64,000 nt of DNA from Ceratopteris richardii (lineage: Eukaryota; Streptophyta; Polypodiopsida; Polypodiales; Pteridaceae). Below, piece by piece: positions 60,960 to 64,000 of this stretch. Where the stretch lies: the NCBI GenBank assembly GCA_020310875.1, contig CM035437.1, positions 53,639,139 through 53,703,138 on the forward strand, given 5' to 3'. The position numbers and the translations under genes are program-made. The first letter of the stretch is position 1, and each line of letters starts with the position of its first letter. Below the pieces are notes generated by a model that had not been told where the DNA came from, did not search any database, and worked only from the letters and a program-made list of their open reading frames with translations.

Positions 60960-62180
60960 CCTTGACTACTGAGTGCTTGGCATCATCACTTGTTTTTGTA
61001 CCTGATGTTTACCGTTAGGTTCCTCGAGGTCAGAGAGAAGAGCTACATTGCCTGCCACATGGTTTGAGCAACCTGAGTCAATGTAGAAGAGATGGTCATC
61101 ATTTATACCTGGCTTTGAATTCATATTCAAAATCAGAAGAGAATCCTCTTGCTCCTCTGTATAGTTGTTGTAATCTTTCCTTGATTTGTAGCCTCCTTGG
61201 TAGTTGTTATTGTAGTTGTGGTTGTAGTTGTTATTGTAGCCTTGATGATGGTTGAATCTTCCTCTTGATTGTGTATATCCACCTCTTTGAAATCCTCTAC
61301 CTCTCTGATTCTTGAAGTTCTTGTAACGCTCATCTCTAGTATGATTTGACAAACCACAAATATTACATGGTGAGGAGTTGTAAGGTCTCCTCCTACCTTG
61401 CTTACCTCATCTGTCCCTTCCTCTTGAGTTTCTACCTCTCCCTGCATAGTTGGCTTGAGAGGTAGCTCCTTCATCCTCAATCTTCTTGCTTTTCCCTTTC
61501 TCTTTAGACTTGCTTTTATTTGTGTATAGGGCAGAAAAGCTATTACCTCTTGATGAATCTCCATTTTTGTTGAGCTTGGCTTCATGGGTAAAGGGTTGCC
61601 CCATGAGTGTGGTAAGATCTGGAATCTGCATGTCCATGTACAAGTCCATGGCAGTTGTGAAGCTCTCCCATTTGTCATCTGCTTTAATGCCATTGATCAC
61701 TGGTCTAACAATTTGCTCCTGTAAAATGTAAAATTTCTTCTCCTATGCTTGCCAATTGGTCAGCCACATCCTTGAATTTGGTCACATACTCGGAGATGCC
61801 TTGCTTGGGTTGCTTTCTTTAGTGGTAAACTCAATCCACAATTGGTTCTTCCTAGCCCTTGTATTGGAAGAAAAATATGAAGACAATGTTTCCCAAGTCT
61901 CTTGGGATGTCTTACAGTTCCTAATGTGTGGAAGAAGAAAATCAGAGATTGAGTTAAGTAAGTATGACCTTGCTAATGCATCCTTGGCACACCATGAATT
62001 GAGTCTTTCATGCTCCTCTCTTGTAGGTTGTCCTTTGCTTCTGAAAATGGGCATCTCCTCATCTCCTGAGATGTATCCATAGATAATCCTTCCTTGCAAG
62101 TATGTCTTCATCCTCAACGACCATGCTTCATAGTTGTTCATGTCCAATTTATCAATGAAAGAAGAAAAATCATCTCCCAT
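60960..62180 (-). other. element E: gag and protease
   Basis: gag starts MGDDFSSFIDKLDMNNYEAW (about 62120-62180) with ETWETLSSYFSSN (about 61865-61905). A CCHC-like knuckle lies near 61340-61370, with a Tyr/Asn repeat stretch near 61190-61240. The protease motif FYIDSGCSNHVAG is at about 61055-61095. Confidence 0.9.
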
Positions 62181-62194
62181 TTTACCTTAGCTTT

Positions 62195-62206
62195 GCTCTG
62201 ATACCA
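62195..62206 (-). other. element E primer-binding site
   Basis: TGGTATCAGAGC on the minus strand, the initiator-Met tRNA type usual for Copia, one base inside the LTR. Confidence 0.92.
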
Positions 62207-62207
62207 C

Positions 62208-63273
62208 TATTGGGAAAGATGGATGGACACTCTAAGAAATGAGTAGGTAATGCAAACTCCTATTTTGTAACAGCCCTCTTTGACTTCAGAGTTGAGTTGT
62301 AGGCCCTCTTAGCTTTCCAATGACACTAAACAAGTGCCTATGTACTTTGGAAATGATGCAAGTAATGATTGATCCAAGTCAGACTACTTCCAAGTTCACA
62401 ATCTAATGAAAACCTTCTATTTTGGTACACATACCTGCTCCTTGTTAAGCTCAGTGCTTCAGTATAGTAGGAATTAGAAAAATTCCTTTTGGAGATATTA
62501 AATCAGCTTAATAAGCTAATGATTCTAAGTGGAATCACTTAAAATGATTGACTATACACAAAGAAATCAATTTAGCAAGTAAAGCATTACCCCAGATTTT
62601 TTAGGACCTCTACAGAGAATGACCAGTGACCACTTCGACGCACTTTTCTCCCAATCCCCTGAATGGATTATCTTCAAGATCTGTCAACATGTAGAGGACT
62701 TAGATGTGATTCCAACAAGCTATAGAACATTGAAAATGGTGGATAAGTGACTGAGATATGAGCAATACAAAATGATTGTTTTGAGTGATAATGACAGAGA
62801 GATGAACAGAAGTAAGTAATGATCTATTGTATTATAAGACAATGTTGTACATAATCATTGGCATGATAATCAATGCCCAATGATAGGTACAGGTGTAGGC
62901 TATGTAGTGAGCATTTCTCTCTTACAATATGATCAGCTAATGCCTAGGAATTGGAGTTCCCTAAACCGCAAGTTTTACATTCATCTTTTATAGATGTTTC
63001 ATTCAAATTTTGAATTTGAATTCAACTTTGGATGTCACTAAAACGTGATCCTCTAATCTAGGAGATATTTTCTCCAAATAAAGTCGTGTCTTTTCCTTCT
63101 AGCTAACTCCATGAGTTTAGTGGTAGATACAAATATTCATCCAAGTCAATTTGACTTTTACAAATGGTAAAAGATAAAATCCATAGACAATGGTTTCCAT
63201 GGTTCTTTAATCAATTGCACATAAAGACTTCTCATGCCTAGCCAAGTGTGTAGGCTTGGCACTTGCACCAATA
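62208..63273 (-). repeat. element E 5' LTR
   Basis: 1066 bp on the minus strand. It begins TATTGG and ends CCAATA, giving short inverted termini. Confidence 0.88.
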
Positions 63274-64000
63274 GTTGCTCTCCTTTTCGTACCCAAATTT
63301 GCTTCATGCCCAGGACTACTTTCTTCTTGAAATCGCTTTATCTATTTGATATAGCAATTCTCATGTCTGGTTTTAGTTGCCTTTTTGGTTGAGTTGTTGG
63401 GGTGGCATTAGTCTTTGCACAAGAGGAGGAGTCCGCTTGCCTTGAGCCCGTTCTTCCATGATTGAGTTCTTCTGGGTCATAGAGCTTTTGACACACACAA
63501 CAATTTTTTTGCTAAGATTAGTCCTAGAAGAACTAAGAGGATGTGTGACGTCAGGATTTGTGAGCATGCAATTCTCTAATTCTAATGTAATGCATTGTTC
63601 CTGTATCCAAACTTGAAGAAGTTGACTTCTTAGGTTCAAGTTGACTGCATGGTCGTAAATCCAATCTTGACCCAAGACAAGTGGCTCTATAAGGTCCTCA
63701 TCGTGATGCGCTAGCATTTTGACTTTCATTGGAACAACTTGAAGATAGATGGGAAGTTCCACCTCGCCCAAAGAAGGGGTTTCCACACCTCCCCATCATA
63801 TGAGATAGGCTTCTATGTGATTGATGTTCAATTGTAGGTCTTGACAATATGAAAGTCTAACCGCACTAGTTGTTGCACCTGAGTCAATCAATGCTCTCAC
63901 AGTCCTCACACTCTTTCCTTGTCCTACCTCTATCGTCACAAAGGGACGTCGATCGATTATTCGAGAAGCATTCACGCCTGATGTATGGCACATGGCCATG
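63274..64000 (-). mobile_element. Ty3/gypsy fragment D, PR2 region, A-like subfamily (fossil)
   Basis: Minus strand. RRPFVTIEVGQGKSVRT leads into ALIDSGATTSAVRLSYCQD (about 63845-63905), then LVLGQDWIYDHAVNLNLRSQ (about 63615-63680) and a KQIWVRKGEQ-like end at about 63280-63310. Residue by residue it is much closer to A than to B or C. It continues past the window's right edge, and its left side is cut at element E. At least two interruptions are visible in this piece. Confidence 0.88.

Larger units (their letters stand above)
57229..63273 (-). mobile_element. Copia element E with two LTRs (fossil)
   Basis: On the minus strand: 5' LTR 62208-63273, primer-binding site 62195-62206, gag, protease, integrase, RT and RNase H, then PPT (about 58208-58222) and 3' LTR (57229-58207). 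Domain order (integrase before RT) and motifs are Copia. The outer end of the 3' LTR does not align over about the last 85 bases. The coding region is broken, with roughly ten interruptions. The LTRs differ by about 6-8% by eye, so E is older than B. It sits against gypsy fragment D on its right. No matching target-site duplication was found. Confidence 0.92.

Overview
The window is plant nuclear DNA from a repeat-rich intergenic region. It contains at least four Ty3/gypsy-type LTR elements or fragments, two Copia-type elements, one L1-type LINE, one CACTA (En/Spm) transposase with the plant-specific DUF4218 and DUF4216 domains, and long TG/TATG simple-sequence arrays. I see no intact host gene, no tRNA or rRNA gene and no CRISPR array. 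The species cannot be told from the sequence. The size and nesting of the repeats suggest a vascular plant with a large genome.

Layout. 1-2.1 kb: AT-rich DNA with a possible solo LTR and a piece of Copia reverse transcriptase. 3.6-6.4 kb: decayed LINE (+). 6.4-8.06 kb: protease/integrase part of the same Copia remnant (-), which the LINE appears to split. 8.06-10.5 kb: decayed CACTA transposase (+) with at least one frame-keeping intron. 10.7-14.45 kb: TG/TATG arrays flanking a small spliced-looking coding remnant (-). 14.45-22.09 kb: gypsy element A (+), lacking its 5' LTR and gag, with a recognisable 3' LTR. 22.1-23.35 kb: unassigned, partly GC-rich DNA with short tandem duplications. 23.35-56.46 kb: gypsy element C (-), split by a 17.5 kb related element B (24,020-41,525, -). 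B has two LTRs, a polypurine tract, a primer-binding site and a perfect 5-bp target-site duplication. 57.2-63.27 kb: Copia element E (-) with two LTRs. 63.27-64 kb: gypsy fragment D (-), of the same subfamily as A and running off the window.

The gypsy family is the most unusual content. Its order is gag, aspartic protease, RT, RNase H, two successive HHCC zinc modules, integrase core with a GPY-like module, and then a second aspartic-protease-like domain. That is followed by a tail with repeated IWVPK-like motifs. B and C also carry about 4-5 kb of extra sense-strand coding sequence before the 3' LTR, which A lacks, and a leader packed with copies of TCGCGATGG. All copies are broken and are described as fossils.

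Relative ages follow from the nesting. C is older than B, since B sits inside C. By eye, B's LTRs differ by about 2% and Copia E's by roughly 6-8%. The LINE, CACTA and 5' Copia remnants look oldest.
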